Source: Halothiobacillaceae bacterium | GTDB lineage: Bacteria; Pseudomonadota; Gammaproteobacteria; Halothiobacillales; Halothiobacillaceae | DNA: 64,000 nt | Reading direction: 5' to 3' | Assembly (NCBI GenBank): GCA_028696185.1 | Contig: JAQVHL010000001.1 | Span: 89,383-153,382, forward strand | In this document: piece after piece, positions 18,365-26,849 of the stretch | How positions within the stretch are numbered: position 1 is the stretch's first letter | Layout of the letters: the number at the start of each line of letters is the position of its first letter | Notes under the pieces: generated by a model | Seen by the model: only the letters and a program-made list of their open reading frames with translations | What the model was told of the DNA's origin: nothing | Databases searched by the model: none | Position numbers and translations under genes: made by a program

Positions 18365-19417
18365 GTGATCGGCAAAACGCTTTTCTGCGCATGCGCGCTC
18401 GTCCTGGGGTCGCTGGCTCATGCGGCCGATTCGCTTGAAACATTCGCGGTTCATGAAGAAATCGTGCCCAACACGCGTCTGCTGGACGGCTCCGTTGAGG
18501 CGGTACGCGCGGCGACGGTCAACGCGGAGATATCCGGCCGGGTCAGCGAGATCGGCTTCGATGTCGATGATTTCGTCAAACGCGGCGATGTACTGGTGCG
18601 CTTCCGTGATGTGGAAGTCGGGTCGCGCGTGCGTCAGGCCGAGGCGTCCCTCGCCGAGGCGCGGGCGCGACTGACGGAAGCCGAGGGCGATTACCGCCGC
18701 ATTCAGAAGCTGCACGAGCAGCGTCTTGTTTCTCAATCCCAGCTTGATAACGCGCGTGCGGCCTATGAGTCGGCACGGGCCCGGGTGGAGTCGGCACGCG
18801 CTCAGCTGACTTCAGCCAAGGAGCAGCGGGACTATACCGAGGTCAAGGCACCTTTCAGTGGTTTCGTGACCCAGCGGTTTGTCGAGGTGGGGGAATCCGT
18901 TTCAGTGGGAACCCGCCTGTTTTCCGGCGTTTCGCTGGAGAAGCTGCGCGTGAGTGTGATGGTGCCGCAGCGGCTGATCGAGCGCGTGCGCGCTTCGGGC
19001 AAGGCGCGCGTGGTCTTCGGCGATGGGCGTGCGGTGGACTCCGAGTCCCTGACTGTCTACCCCTATGCGGATGCCGCCACGCATGATTTCAAGGTGCGTG
19101 TCAACCTGCCCCCTGGGGTCGAGGGCCTGTATCCGGGCATGTTCCTCAAGGTGGCGTTCGATCTGGGAGAGAATCCGCGCATGCGCGTACCGCTACAGAC
19201 GGTGGCTTTTCGTAGCGAGTTGACCGGTGTTTATGTGGTCGGTGAGGACGGGCGGGTGAGTCTGCGGCAGGTCCGCCTGGGTGAGCGCCACGAGGATGGG
19301 CGTATCACGGTTCTGGCCGGGCTCTCGCCGGGCGAGCGTGTGGCGATGGATCCGATTCGTGCCGGTGTGTTGCTCAAGGCCCAGGCCCAGGCACGCCAGC
19401 AGGCAGAGGCGCGCTGA
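18365..19417 (+). CDS. RND efflux periplasmic adaptor protein
   Basis: A 350-aa membrane-fusion protein that should join the downstream RND pump to an outer-membrane channel. It has a signal peptide (VIGKTLFCACALVLGSLAHAA), a lipoyl domain (VNAEISGRVSEIGFDVDDFVKRGDVLVRF), a helical hairpin of about 80 residues with SQSQLDNARAAYESARARV, the second lipoyl half (VKAPFSGFVTQRFVEVGESV), a beta-barrel and a membrane-proximal domain. I choose the GTG at 18365, preceded by AGGGGG at a 5-nt spacing; the ATG 20 codons upstream lacks both signal and ribosome site. It ends 3 bp before the pump gene. Substrate is unknown. Confidence 0.92.
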   Translation: MIGKTLFCACALVLGSLAHAADSLETFAVHEEIVPNTRLLDGSVEAVRAATVNAEISGRVSEIGFDVDDFVKRGDVLVRFRDVEVGSRVRQAEASLAEARARLTEAEGDYRRIQKLHEQRLVSQSQLDNARAAYESARARVESARAQLTSAKEQRDYTEVKAPFSGFVTQRFVEVGESVSVGTRLFSGVSLEKLRVSVMVPQRLIERVRASGKARVVFGDGRAVDSESLTVYPYADAATHDFKVRVNLPPGVEGLYPGMFLKVAFDLGENPRMRVPLQTVAFRSELTGVYVVGEDGRVSLRQVRLGERHEDGRITVLAGLSPGERVAMDPIRAGVLLKAQAQARQQAEAR

Positions 19418-19420
19418 GCC

Positions 19421-22400
19421 ATGAGTCACGCAAGCACCCCGCCGTTGGGCATTTCCGGGCGGATCGCCCGTCAGTTCCTGCATAGCGAGATCACACCGCT
19501 CTTGGCGCTGGTCGGGCTTCTGCTGGGTTTGTTCGCCATCCTCGTTACCCCGCGCGAGGAGGAGCCGCAGATCAACGTCACCTTCGCCAATGTCTTCATC
19601 CCCTATCCAGGGGCGACGGCGCAGGAGGTGGAGAGTCTGGTGGCCTCGCCGGCCGAACAGGTGCTGTCGGAAATCAGCGGCATTGAGCATATCTATTCCA
19701 CCTCGCGCCCCGGTATGGCCGTCTTGACCGTACAGTTCGAGGTGGGGGAGGATCCGACCGATGCCATCGTGCGCTTGTACAACAAAATCTATTCCAATCA
19801 GGACTGGCTGCCGCCGGGCGTGGGCATTGGTCAGCCGATCATCAAGCCCAAGGGCATCGATGATGTGCCCATCCTTACCCTGACCCTGTGGCAGCGCGAT
19901 GATGCACAGGGCGCCTATGACATCCGTCAGGTGGCGCATGCCATTGAGGCCCAGCTCAAGCGGGTGCCGGGAACACGCGACATCTACACGGTCGGCGGTC
20001 CCGAGCGGGTCGTCAGCATCCGTCTCGACCCGCAGCGTCTGGCGGGCTATGGCATTGCGCTGGACGATCTGCGTAATGCGCTCACCACGGCGAACCGCTC
20101 CTACGATGCCGGGGCGCTGGTGGCCGATAATCTGGAAATACCCCTGCAGGCCGGTACTTTCGTCACCGCGCCCGAAGAAGTGCGCATGCTGGTCGTCGGT
20201 CTGCACGAAGGCAAGCCCGTGTATCTGTGCGATGTGGCCGAGGTCAGCATGGGGCCGGACGTGCCGACCCAGTATGTCTTTACCGCCCAGGGCGCGGCCT
20301 CAGGTGAGCTGCCGGGGCTGGAGTATCCGGCGGTTACGGTTGCGGTCGCCAAGAAGCCGGGGGAGAACGCGGTGGACATCGCACGGACGATCATCCAGCG
20401 CATTGAGCTCCTCAAGGGGACGTATATCCCCGAAGGCGTCGAGATCACGGTGACTCGCAACTACGGGCAGACCGCGGACGACAAGGCCAGTACGCTGATC
20501 CACAAGCTGATCTTCGCCACGGCCATTGTGGTGGTGCTGGTCGGTCTGGCGCTGGGCTTTCGCGAGGCGGTCATTGTGGGGGTGGCGATCATCGTCACCC
20601 TGGCCATGACCCTGTTTGCTTCCTGGGCCTGGGGCTTCACCCTGAACCGTGTTTCCCTGTTCGCCCTGATCTTCTCCATTGGCATCCTGGTTGACGATGC
20701 CATCGTGGTGGTGGAGAACATTCACCGGCATATGCAGCAGGGAGGGCGCAGCCTGGCGCAGGCCATTCCCATTGCGGTGGACGAAGTCGGCGGGCCGACC
20801 ATTCTCGCCACGCTGACGGTGATTGCCGCGCTCTTGCCCATGGCGTTCGTCACCGGCCTGATGGGGCCGTACATGAGCCCCATTCCGATCAATGCGAGCA
20901 TCGGCATGCTGATCTCGCTGGTCGTGGCTTTCGTGGTGACCCCCTGGCTGACCTACCGTCTGCTGGGCAAGGTGGCCGTGGCGCACAACGAAACCGAGGA
21001 GCAGCACGCGGGTGCGATGCTGCGTCTGTACCAGCGCGTGCTCACGCCCATGCTGCGTGAGCGGCGTGGTGCGCCGGGGCGCTGGCTGCTGCTGTTCTTC
21101 ATCCTTATCCTGATCGGGGGCTCGCTGTCGCTGGGCTACATGAAGCTCGTGGTGCTGAAGATGCTGCCCTTCGACAACAAGTCGGAGTTCCAGGTTGTGG
21201 TGGACATGCCCGAAGGCAGCAGCCTGGAGCAGACCACGCGCGTGCTCCGGGCCCTGGGGGAGCGGCTTTCCACCGTCCCGGAGGTGCTGGATTACCAGAT
21301 CTATGCCGGGACGGCCGCGCCGATCAACTTCAACGGGCTGGTGCGTCAGTATTATCTGCGTTCGGGTGCCAATGTCGGGGATATTCAGGTCAATCTGGTC
21401 GATAAAGCGCAGCGCAAACGCAAGAGTCATGAGATTGCCCTGTCCGTGCGTGAGCCCTTGCAGGACATCGGACGTCGCTACGGCGCCAACGTCAAGCTTG
21501 TCGAAGTCCCGCCGGGGCCGCCGGTGCAGTCGCCCCTGGTGGCCGAGGTCTATGGGCTGGATTATCTGGGGCAGATCGACGTGGCCAAACAGCTGCGCGC
21601 CTATTTCGAGTCCACGCCCGATATCGTCGATGTCGATGACAGTGTGGAGGAGGCCTCGCTGCGCCTGATCGTCCATGTGGACCGGCAGAAGGCTGCGCTG
21701 TGGGGCGTGGACCAGGACGCCATCGCCTTTGCCGTCAAGGCGGCGCTGACCGGGCACGATGCCGGTATCATGCACGGCGCACACGAAAAATATCCGGTGC
21801 CGCTGCGCATGGCCCTGCCGGTCGCGGAGCGGGGCGATATCGAAAATCTGCTTGCCTTGAAAGTGCGCAGTCGCGAGGGGCAGATGATCTCGCTGGGCGA
21901 ACTGGTCAAGGTGGAGTTCACTCGCCGCGAGTTCAGCATCAACCACAAGGATCTGCTGCCTGTGGTCTATGTCACGGCAGACATGGCCGGGTCGACCGAC
22001 AGTCCACTGTACGGCATGTTCGAGATGGTGCTGGATCTGCCCAACCGGCCGATGGATGGCGGGGCGCTCAAGCAATTCTTCATCAGTCAGCCGGACAACC
22101 CTTACGAGTATTCCATCAAGTGGGATGGCGAGTGGCAGATTACCTACGAAACCTTCCGTGACATGGGTATCGCCTATGGCGTGGGGCTGATCCTGATTTA
22201 CCTGCTGGTGGTGGCGCAGTTCCGCTCCTATGTGGTCCCCCTCATTATCATGGCGCCGATCCCCTTGACCGTGATCGGCATCATGCCGGGGCATGCCCTG
22301 CTGGGGGCGCAGTTCACTGCCACCTCCATGATCGGCATGATCGCGCTGGCGGGGATCATCGTGCGCAACTCGATCCTGCTGGTGGATTTCATCAATGAAC

Positions 22401-22657
22401 AGACACGACGGGGTATGGACTTTCAGGATGCGGTGATTCATGCGGGGGCGGTCCGTACCAAGCCCATCGTGCTCACGGCGCTTGCGGCCATGCTGGGTGC
22501 CTTGTTCATCCTTGATGATCCGATTTTCTCCGGGCTGGCGATCTCGCTGATCTTCGGCGTGCTGGTTTCCACTTTGCTGACCCTTGTCGTCATTCCGGTG
22601 GTGTATTACGCCTACATGTACCGTCGCCTGCACCGTCTGCGTCCGGTGCAGGTCTGA
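19421..22657 (+). CDS. RND-family efflux pump, inner-membrane subunit (HAE1-like)
   Basis: A 1078-aa proton-driven efflux pump. It has the two-fold RND plan: TM1 near residue 25, a large periplasmic loop (about 50-350), TM2-6 with GILVDDAIVVVENIHRH carrying the TM4 Asp pair of proton transfer, a second TM near 560, a second periplasmic loop and TM8-12 with GIIVRNSILLVDFINEQ. The Asp pair and overall sequence fit drug/hydrophobe exporters (HAE1/AcrB-like) rather than CusA-type metal pumps; the substrate is not deducible. Adaptor and pump form an operon without an outer-membrane factor; the TolC-like protein at 13.4 kb could serve. A terminator follows at once. Confidence 0.95.
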   Translation: MSHASTPPLGISGRIARQFLHSEITPLLALVGLLLGLFAILVTPREEEPQINVTFANVFIPYPGATAQEVESLVASPAEQVLSEISGIEHIYSTSRPGMAVLTVQFEVGEDPTDAIVRLYNKIYSNQDWLPPGVGIGQPIIKPKGIDDVPILTLTLWQRDDAQGAYDIRQVAHAIEAQLKRVPGTRDIYTVGGPERVVSIRLDPQRLAGYGIALDDLRNALTTANRSYDAGALVADNLEIPLQAGTFVTAPEEVRMLVVGLHEGKPVYLCDVAEVSMGPDVPTQYVFTAQGAASGELPGLEYPAVTVAVAKKPGENAVDIARTIIQRIELLKGTYIPEGVEITVTRNYGQTADDKASTLIHKLIFATAIVVVLVGLALGFREAVIVGVAIIVTLAMTLFASWAWGFTLNRVSLFALIFSIGILVDDAIVVVENIHRHMQQGGRSLAQAIPIAVDEVGGPTILATLTVIAALLPMAFVTGLMGPYMSPIPINASIGMLISLVVAFVVTPWLTYRLLGKVAVAHNETEEQHAGAMLRLYQRVLTPMLRERRGAPGRWLLLFFILILIGGSLSLGYMKLVVLKMLPFDNKSEFQVVVDMPEGSSLEQTTRVLRALGERLSTVPEVLDYQIYAGTAAPINFNGLVRQYYLRSGANVGDIQVNLVDKAQRKRKSHEIALSVREPLQDIGRRYGANVKLVEVPPGPPVQSPLVAEVYGLDYLGQIDVAKQLRAYFESTPDIVDVDDSVEEASLRLIVHVDRQKAALWGVDQDAIAFAVKAALTGHDAGIMHGAHEKYPVPLRMALPVAERGDIENLLALKVRSREGQMISLGELVKVEFTRREFSINHKDLLPVVYVTADMAGSTDSPLYGMFEMVLDLPNRPMDGGALKQFFISQPDNPYEYSIKWDGEWQITYETFRDMGIAYGVGLILIYLLVVAQFRSYVVPLIIMAPIPLTVIGIMPGHALLGAQFTATSMIGMIALAGIIVRNSILLVDFINEQTRRGMDFQDAVIHAGAVRTKPIVLTALAAMLGALFILDDPIFSGLAISLIFGVLVSTLLTLVVIPVVYYAYMYRRLHRLRPVQV

Positions 22658-22668
22658 CTGCCGGAAGT

Positions 22669-22705
22669 AAAAGCCCGTCACCGCCCCGTGCCGTGACGGG
22701 CTTTT
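22669..22705 (+). terminator. Intrinsic terminator after the RND operon
   Basis: A 13-bp stem AAAAGCCCGTCAC/GTGACGGGCTTTT with an 11-nt loop starts 11 bp past the pump stop, with TTTTGTCTT on the 3' side. This is a textbook rho-independent terminator and isolates the LysR gene from the RND operon. Confidence 0.92.
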
Positions 22706-22785
22706 GTCTTATCCCGACCAGAAAGTTTCAATGGCTCTGGTATTGCTGATAAACTGAACCAAGCCACTCATAGAAAAGAGTTGTC

Positions 22786-23709
22786 ATGGCCGATCGTCGT
22801 CTCAAGGTATTTCACACCGTTGCCCGGCTGCTGAGCTTCACCAAAGCCGCCGAGGCGCTTCATATGACCCAGCCTGCGGTGACCTTCCAGGTGCGCCAGC
22901 TGGAGGAGCACTTCGACACGCGTCTGTTCGATCGTACCCACAACCGGGTGACGCTGACCGACGTAGGCCAGGTGGTGTACGAAATTTCTGAACGCATCTT
23001 CGAGCTGTATGACGAGATGGATCGCCGGGTGCGGGAAATGACCGGCGGCATGGGCGGTTCGCTCAATGTCGGTGCGAGCATGACCATTGCCGAAAACATG
23101 TTGCCCGCGCTCCTGGGTAAGTTCCGCCAGAAGCATCCCGAGCTTCAGGTGCGCCTCAAGGTCGGCAATACCGAGAGCATCGTTTCCATGGTCGAGCACA
23201 ATGTGATCGATCTGGGAATCGTCGAAGGATCGGTCAACAACAAAAATCTTCTGGTTGAACGTTGCCGTTCGGACGATCTGGTGGTCATCATGCCGCCGGA
23301 TCACCCCCTGGCCGTTCGCGAGTCGTTGTCGGTCCACGAATTGATGCCGCACAGCTTCATCTGTCGCGAGGAAGGCTCGGGAACCCGTGAGGTGGTCATC
23401 AACTATCTTGCCGAGCAAGGCTTTCCGAACGGCTGGGACGTGTGCATGGAACTGGGCAGTCCGGAGGCCATCAAGGGGGCGGTCGAAGCCGGCATGGGCC
23501 TGTCGATCATGTCCTCATCCGGTATTACCAAGGAGCTGCGCTTGGGGTTGCTCAAGGGGGTTCCCCTCAATCCGCCGCTCACGCGCGAGTTCTCCTTCGT
23601 GCGCCAGCGTCACAAATTCCGTCTGCCGGCCATGGAGGAGTTGCTGGATTTCTCCCGCGAGTATTGCCGCGATAGCGACCCTCAATGCGGGCTTTGCGCC
23701 CGGAGCTGA
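22786..23709 (+). CDS. LysR-family transcriptional regulator
   Basis: A 307-aa regulator with the N-terminal winged helix-turn-helix MADRRLKVFHTVARLLSFTKAAEALHMTQPAVTFQVRQLEEHFDTRLFDR and a C-terminal periplasmic-binding-like effector domain (from about residue 90; LNVGASMTIAENMLPALLGKF). The effector domain resembles the CysL/CbbR-like branch of LysR proteins, but this by-eye grouping is not secure. It sits 80 bp beyond the RND terminator on its own promoter, so control of the pump is possible but not shown. Two Cys pairs near the C-terminus (PQCGLCARS) are unusual and might sense redox or metal. Confidence 0.92.
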   Translation: MADRRLKVFHTVARLLSFTKAAEALHMTQPAVTFQVRQLEEHFDTRLFDRTHNRVTLTDVGQVVYEISERIFELYDEMDRRVREMTGGMGGSLNVGASMTIAENMLPALLGKFRQKHPELQVRLKVGNTESIVSMVEHNVIDLGIVEGSVNNKNLLVERCRSDDLVVIMPPDHPLAVRESLSVHELMPHSFICREEGSGTREVVINYLAEQGFPNGWDVCMELGSPEAIKGAVEAGMGLSIMSSSGITKELRLGLLKGVPLNPPLTREFSFVRQRHKFRLPAMEELLDFSREYCRDSDPQCGLCARS

Positions 23710-23732
23710 TTCCGTCAGGGATCGGTTTTAAA

Positions 23733-23782
23733 GCCGGATGAAACGCAGCCGCCGTAAGGCGGCTGAATTCTTTGTATCCGGC
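23733..23782 (+). terminator. Nested hairpin after the LysR gene
   Basis: An 8-bp stem CAGCCGCC/GGCGGCTG with GTAA loop (23746-23765) is followed by AATTCTTT and enclosed by an outer GCCGGAT/ATCCGGC pair (23733-23739, 23776-23782). It lies 23 bp beyond the LysR stop and is likely its terminator. Confidence 0.65.
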
Positions 23783-23819
23783 AGGAAAAAAAGGCAGGAC
23801 AGGGCTGAAGAGCGGGTTT

Positions 23820-23845
23820 GCATGCCCGCCGATTTCCGGGCATGC
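23820..23845 (-). terminator. Hairpin downstream of the glycine-zipper lipoprotein gene
   Basis: A perfect 9-bp stem GCATGCCCG/CGGGCATGC with an 8-nt loop lies 17 bp beyond the stop of the minus-strand lipoprotein gene. No clear T-tract follows on that strand, so it may only stabilise the 3' end of the transcript. Confidence 0.4.
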
Positions 23846-23861
23846 GCTACCGGGCCTGCTG

Positions 23862-24095
23862 TTATTTCTTCTTGTTCCGTTCGTGAACATTGCCGATAAC
23901 GGCGCCGGCAGCACCACCGACCACGGCGCCCGTGACCGGGTCGCCTCCGGAAATGGCCGAGACACCGGCCCCGGCAGCCGCGCCGATGGCCCCGCCCTTG
24001 ACAGTGGCCTTTTCTCGCGGCCCCAGGCTGTTGCAGCCGGCAAGCAGGGCGGTGGCAAGCAGGAGGGGGATCGTCAGTCGTGTCATGCAGGGCAT
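23862..24095 (-). CDS. Small glycine-zipper lipoprotein
   Basis: A 77-aa lipoprotein. The signal peptide ends in the lipobox LLAGC (MTRLTIPLLLATALLAGC), and the mature part is a glycine-zipper region with GxxxG-type spacing (GGAIGAAAGAGVSAISGG, then GAVVGGAAGAVIGN) and a basic tail ERNKKK. Such proteins (17 kDa antigen/YMGG-like) associate with the outer membrane; function is not defined. The start at 24095 has an AAGGAG 8 nt upstream; a second in-frame ATG lies three codons later. It follows phoH by 58 bp on the same strand. Confidence 0.8.
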   Translation of the reverse strand: MPCMTRLTIPLLLATALLAGCNSLGPREKATVKGGAIGAAAGAGVSAISGGDPVTGAVVGGAAGAVIGNVHERNKKK

Positions 24096-24153
24096 GGTCT
24101 GGGCTCCTTGGTACGGTGTTGCGGTGACGTGGAAAAAGGGCTTTCGCCGCTCC

Positions 24154-25569
24154 TCAGAGGGTATCCGAGGCGAAGTCCGCCAGTCGTGAGCGTTCACCGC
24201 GCATCAGGGTGACATGCCCGCCGTGCGGCCATCCCTTGAAGCGGTCCACGACATAGGTCAGGCCGGAGCTGGTTTCGGTCAGGTAAGGTGTGTCGATCTG
24301 CGCGATGTTTCCCAGGCAAACCATTTTCGTGCCAGGGCCGGCGCGGGTGATAAGCGTCTTCATCTGCTTGGGGGTGAGGTTCTGCGCTTCGTCGATGATG
24401 ACGAACTTGTTCTGGAAGGTGCGTCCGCGCATGAAGTTGAGCGAGCGGATCTTGATGCGTGAACGCAGCAGGTCGTTGGTGGCGGCGCGCTCCCAGCTCC
24501 CGCCGGATTCGATCTTGGACAGCACTTCCAGGTTGTCCATCAGTGCGCCCATCCACGGCGTCATCTTTTCCTCTTCCGTGCCCGGTAAAAAACCGATGTC
24601 CTCGCCGACGGGGATCGTCACGCGGGTCATGATGATTTCGCTGTACAGATTACTTTCCAGCGTCTGGGCAAGACCGGCGGCCAGGGTGAGGAGCGTCTTG
24701 CCGGTACCGGCCTGGCCGAGCAGGGTGACGAAGTCGATATCCGGGTCCATCAGCAGGTTGAGCGCAAAGCTCTGCTCGCGGTTGCGGGCGTTGATGCCCC
24801 AGACTGTATGCTTGGAATGCTGGTAGTTGGTCAGCACTTCCACCACGGCGCTGCCGTCGGCTTCAATGCGGCGCACGGCCGCCTCGAACGGGGCGGGCTC
24901 ATCCAGAGCGATGCACTGGTTGGGCAGCCAGTCGCGGGTCAGCGGCCCCCGGATGTGGTAGTAGGAGCGGCCTTCTTCTTTCCAGGATTCCAGCTCACGG
25001 CTGTGATGATCCCAGAAGTCGGGAGGAAGGCGTTCCAGGCCCGAGTAAAGCAGGTTGACGTCGTCCAGCGCCTGATCGTTGTGATAGTCCTCGGCGGGGA
25101 TGCCCAGGGCCATCGCCTTGATGCGCAGGTTGATGTCCTTGGAGACAAGGATGACATCGCGCTCAGGCCAGGTTTCGCGCAGGCCCAGGGTAATGCCGAG
25201 AATCTCGTTGTCAGCCCGTCCGCCGGCCAGCCCGCCGGGCAGGCTGGAAGCCTGGTTGCGGGTTTGCAGGAACAGTCGTCCGCTGCAGACCTTGCGCGTG
25301 TCTTCGCTCAATAGCGGCGAGGTCAGGGGCAGGCCGGCGTCGATGCTGCCAATGTCCGCGTGGGCGAGAAGATCGTCGAGAAAGCGACTGACCTGGCGGA
25401 CGTTGCGCGCCACTTCCGACATGCCCTTCTTTCCGGCGTCCAGTTCTTCCAGGACAACCATCGGCAGGTAGATGTCGTGCTCCATGAAGCGGAACAGGGA
25501 GGTGGGGTCGTGCATCAGCACATTGGTATCGAGCACGAACAGGCAAGGCCGGGTACGCTTTGGGTTCAT
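24154..25569 (-). CDS. PIN-domain/PhoH-like ATPase (YlaK-type)
   Basis: A 471-aa fusion of an N-terminal PIN-like nuclease domain and a PhoH P-loop ATPase. The PIN part opens with LFVLDTNVLMHDPTSLFRF, where DTN is the metal-binding start of PIN, and later has VILVSKDINLRIKA. The PhoH part (from about residue 240) has Walker A LGQAGTGKT and Walker B FVIIDEAQNLTPKQMKTLITRAG. PIN-PhoH proteins have been linked to RNA unwinding and cleavage, but the role here is unproved. It lies 42 bp downstream of bcp in the gcvR-bcp-phoH run. No defects are visible. Confidence 0.93.
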   Translation of the reverse strand: MNPKRTRPCLFVLDTNVLMHDPTSLFRFMEHDIYLPMVVLEELDAGKKGMSEVARNVRQVSRFLDDLLAHADIGSIDAGLPLTSPLLSEDTRKVCSGRLFLQTRNQASSLPGGLAGGRADNEILGITLGLRETWPERDVILVSKDINLRIKAMALGIPAEDYHNDQALDDVNLLYSGLERLPPDFWDHHSRELESWKEEGRSYYHIRGPLTRDWLPNQCIALDEPAPFEAAVRRIEADGSAVVEVLTNYQHSKHTVWGINARNREQSFALNLLMDPDIDFVTLLGQAGTGKTLLTLAAGLAQTLESNLYSEIIMTRVTIPVGEDIGFLPGTEEEKMTPWMGALMDNLEVLSKIESGGSWERAATNDLLRSRIKIRSLNFMRGRTFQNKFVIIDEAQNLTPKQMKTLITRAGPGTKMVCLGNIAQIDTPYLTETSSGLTYVVDRFKGWPHGGHVTLMRGERSRLADFASDTL

Positions 25570-25611
25570 TCTCGCGGTTTCCTGTGGCGGGAGGAGGCGG
25601 AAGTGGCCATG

Positions 25612-26091
25612 TCAGCGCGGGGGGGGCAGCGCCAGCACGGCTTGCAATACGGTATCGGCATGTCCGGGAACCCTGACCTTTTCCCAGCGCTCTCGGATGA
25701 CACCATGGGCATCGATGAGCAGGGTGGTGCGCTCGATACCCACATAGTCGCGCCCGTAGAGCTTCTTGGGCTTGAGGACGCCGTACAGCGTGCACAGCGT
25801 GCCTTCCGGGTCGCTGATCAGGGGAAAAGGCAGCTCATGCTTTGCTCGGAAGTTCTCATGCGTACGGATCGAATCACGCGACACGCCGATCAGGTGCGCG
25901 CCGGCCTGTTTGAACTGTGCCTGCCGCTGGGCAAAGTCGCGCGCTTCGTTGGTGCAGCCGGGTGTATTGTCCTTGGGGTAAAAATACAGAACGACTGGGG
26001 CACCGCGCAGCGAGGAGAGGCTCAGCGGCATCCCACCCGTAGCCAGGGCGGTGAAGTCCGGGGCAATCTGGCCGGGCTGGGCGTGGCTCAT
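25612..26091 (-). CDS. bcp: Thioredoxin-dependent peroxiredoxin (Bcp/PrxQ)
   Basis: Bcp reduces hydrogen peroxide and organic hydroperoxides in the cytoplasm. The 159-aa protein has the peroxiredoxin active site FYPKDNTPGCTNEARDF, with the peroxidatic Cys in the PxxTPGCT motif; in place of the second Cys five residues on (CTxEAxxF-C in some Bcp) there is none, so it looks like a 1-Cys or atypical form. GVSRDSIRTHENFRAKH and KLYGRDYVGIERTTLLID are standard Bcp blocks. The ATG at 26091 lies 2 bp after the gcvR stop, the conserved gcvR-bcp order. Confidence 0.93.
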   Translation of the reverse strand: MSHAQPGQIAPDFTALATGGMPLSLSSLRGAPVVLYFYPKDNTPGCTNEARDFAQRQAQFKQAGAHLIGVSRDSIRTHENFRAKHELPFPLISDPEGTLCTLYGVLKPKKLYGRDYVGIERTTLLIDAHGVIRERWEKVRVPGHADTVLQAVLALPPPR

Positions 26092-26093
26092 GC

Positions 26094-26627
26094 TCAGCTG
26101 CCTCGGTCGGGATCGAGCGCTGCGTCCAGATTCATGCTGTCGCAGAGGTCGAAGAAGGCGTTTTTCAGGTGGGCGATGTGCAGGTCGGAGGGGACATCGA
26201 CCAGTGCGCGCAGTGACATCAGTGGCTCGCTGCTGCGCGCGGGTGTGTAGCATTGCGTGGACAGCTCACGCACGCGGATTTCGTGCTGCAGGAAGAAGCG
26301 GGTCAGCGCGCCTGCAACGTCCTGGCTGGCGAGTCCGATGGCATCGACGACGTAGGGCAGCCAGCTGTCGTGCGGCGGCTCGCCTTCGGCGCGTTGCAGG
26401 GTCAGGGCCAGGCCAAGCTCGGAAGAGAGCGCGTTGAGCGCGGTTTCCAGACGGGCCAGGCGATCCCAGCTGCCCAGGATCATCAGGCAGCCGGTGAATT
26501 CGCTGCCCAGGGCGATCAGGCGGCTGTCATGGAGCTGGCAGCGGTTCTGGGCAATCAGGGGCAACAGGCGTTGCAGCAGGTCCGGGCGGTCCGGTCCGGC
26601 GAAGGTCACGACGAGACGCGTTTGCAT
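26094..26627 (-). CDS. gcvR: Glycine cleavage system transcriptional repressor GcvR-like (tandem ACT)
   Basis: A 177-aa protein with two ACT-type domains (residues about 1-80 and 90-170). It begins MQTRLVVTFAGPDRPDLLQRLLPLIAQNRC, the usual ACT opening of GcvR, and its second half opens DAIGLASQDVAGALTRFFLQHEIRVRELSTQCY. E. coli GcvR binds GcvA and represses gcv genes when glycine is low. A GcvA partner is not in this window. It is divergent from dapA and heads the gcvR-bcp-phoH run, a well-known arrangement in Gammaproteobacteria. Confidence 0.9.
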   Translation of the reverse strand: MQTRLVVTFAGPDRPDLLQRLLPLIAQNRCQLHDSRLIALGSEFTGCLMILGSWDRLARLETALNALSSELGLALTLQRAEGEPPHDSWLPYVVDAIGLASQDVAGALTRFFLQHEIRVRELSTQCYTPARSSEPLMSLRALVDVPSDLHIAHLKNAFFDLCDSMNLDAALDPDRGS

Positions 26628-26731
26628 GGATAGTTCCGGTCAAAGACCGCTCCAGTCTACAACGTGCGGCGTCCCCTGCAAGCCTTGCGCATGGCCGCGC
26701 AGATTTGAGGTGATTTTACCTTGCGCGAGCC

Positions 26732-26761
26732 TTGTCACGACTCGGGGCGAGTGGTTACTAT
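26732..26761 (+). promoter_or_regulatory. Probable sigma-70 promoter of dapA-bamC
   Basis: TTGTCA (26732-26737) and TACTAT (26756-26761) are 18 bp apart and lie about 90 bp upstream of the dapA ATG, in the gcvR/dapA divergent region. Both hexamers match the consensus at four or more positions. The call is from sequence only. Confidence 0.5.
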
Positions 26762-26849
26762 GCTTTTTTTCAATGACGCACGCGCGCGGGCTTTGCCGCC
26801 ATGGCAGTGCCGCGTCGAGTCGCGGGCCTTTTCCAGGACAGAACGCAAG

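Noticed and set aside
20300..22681. A 793-codon open frame on the minus strand across the RND pump
   Set aside because: It lies wholly opposite an unmistakable RND pump; its His/Gln/Arg-rich product matches no family. High GC makes antisense stops rare.
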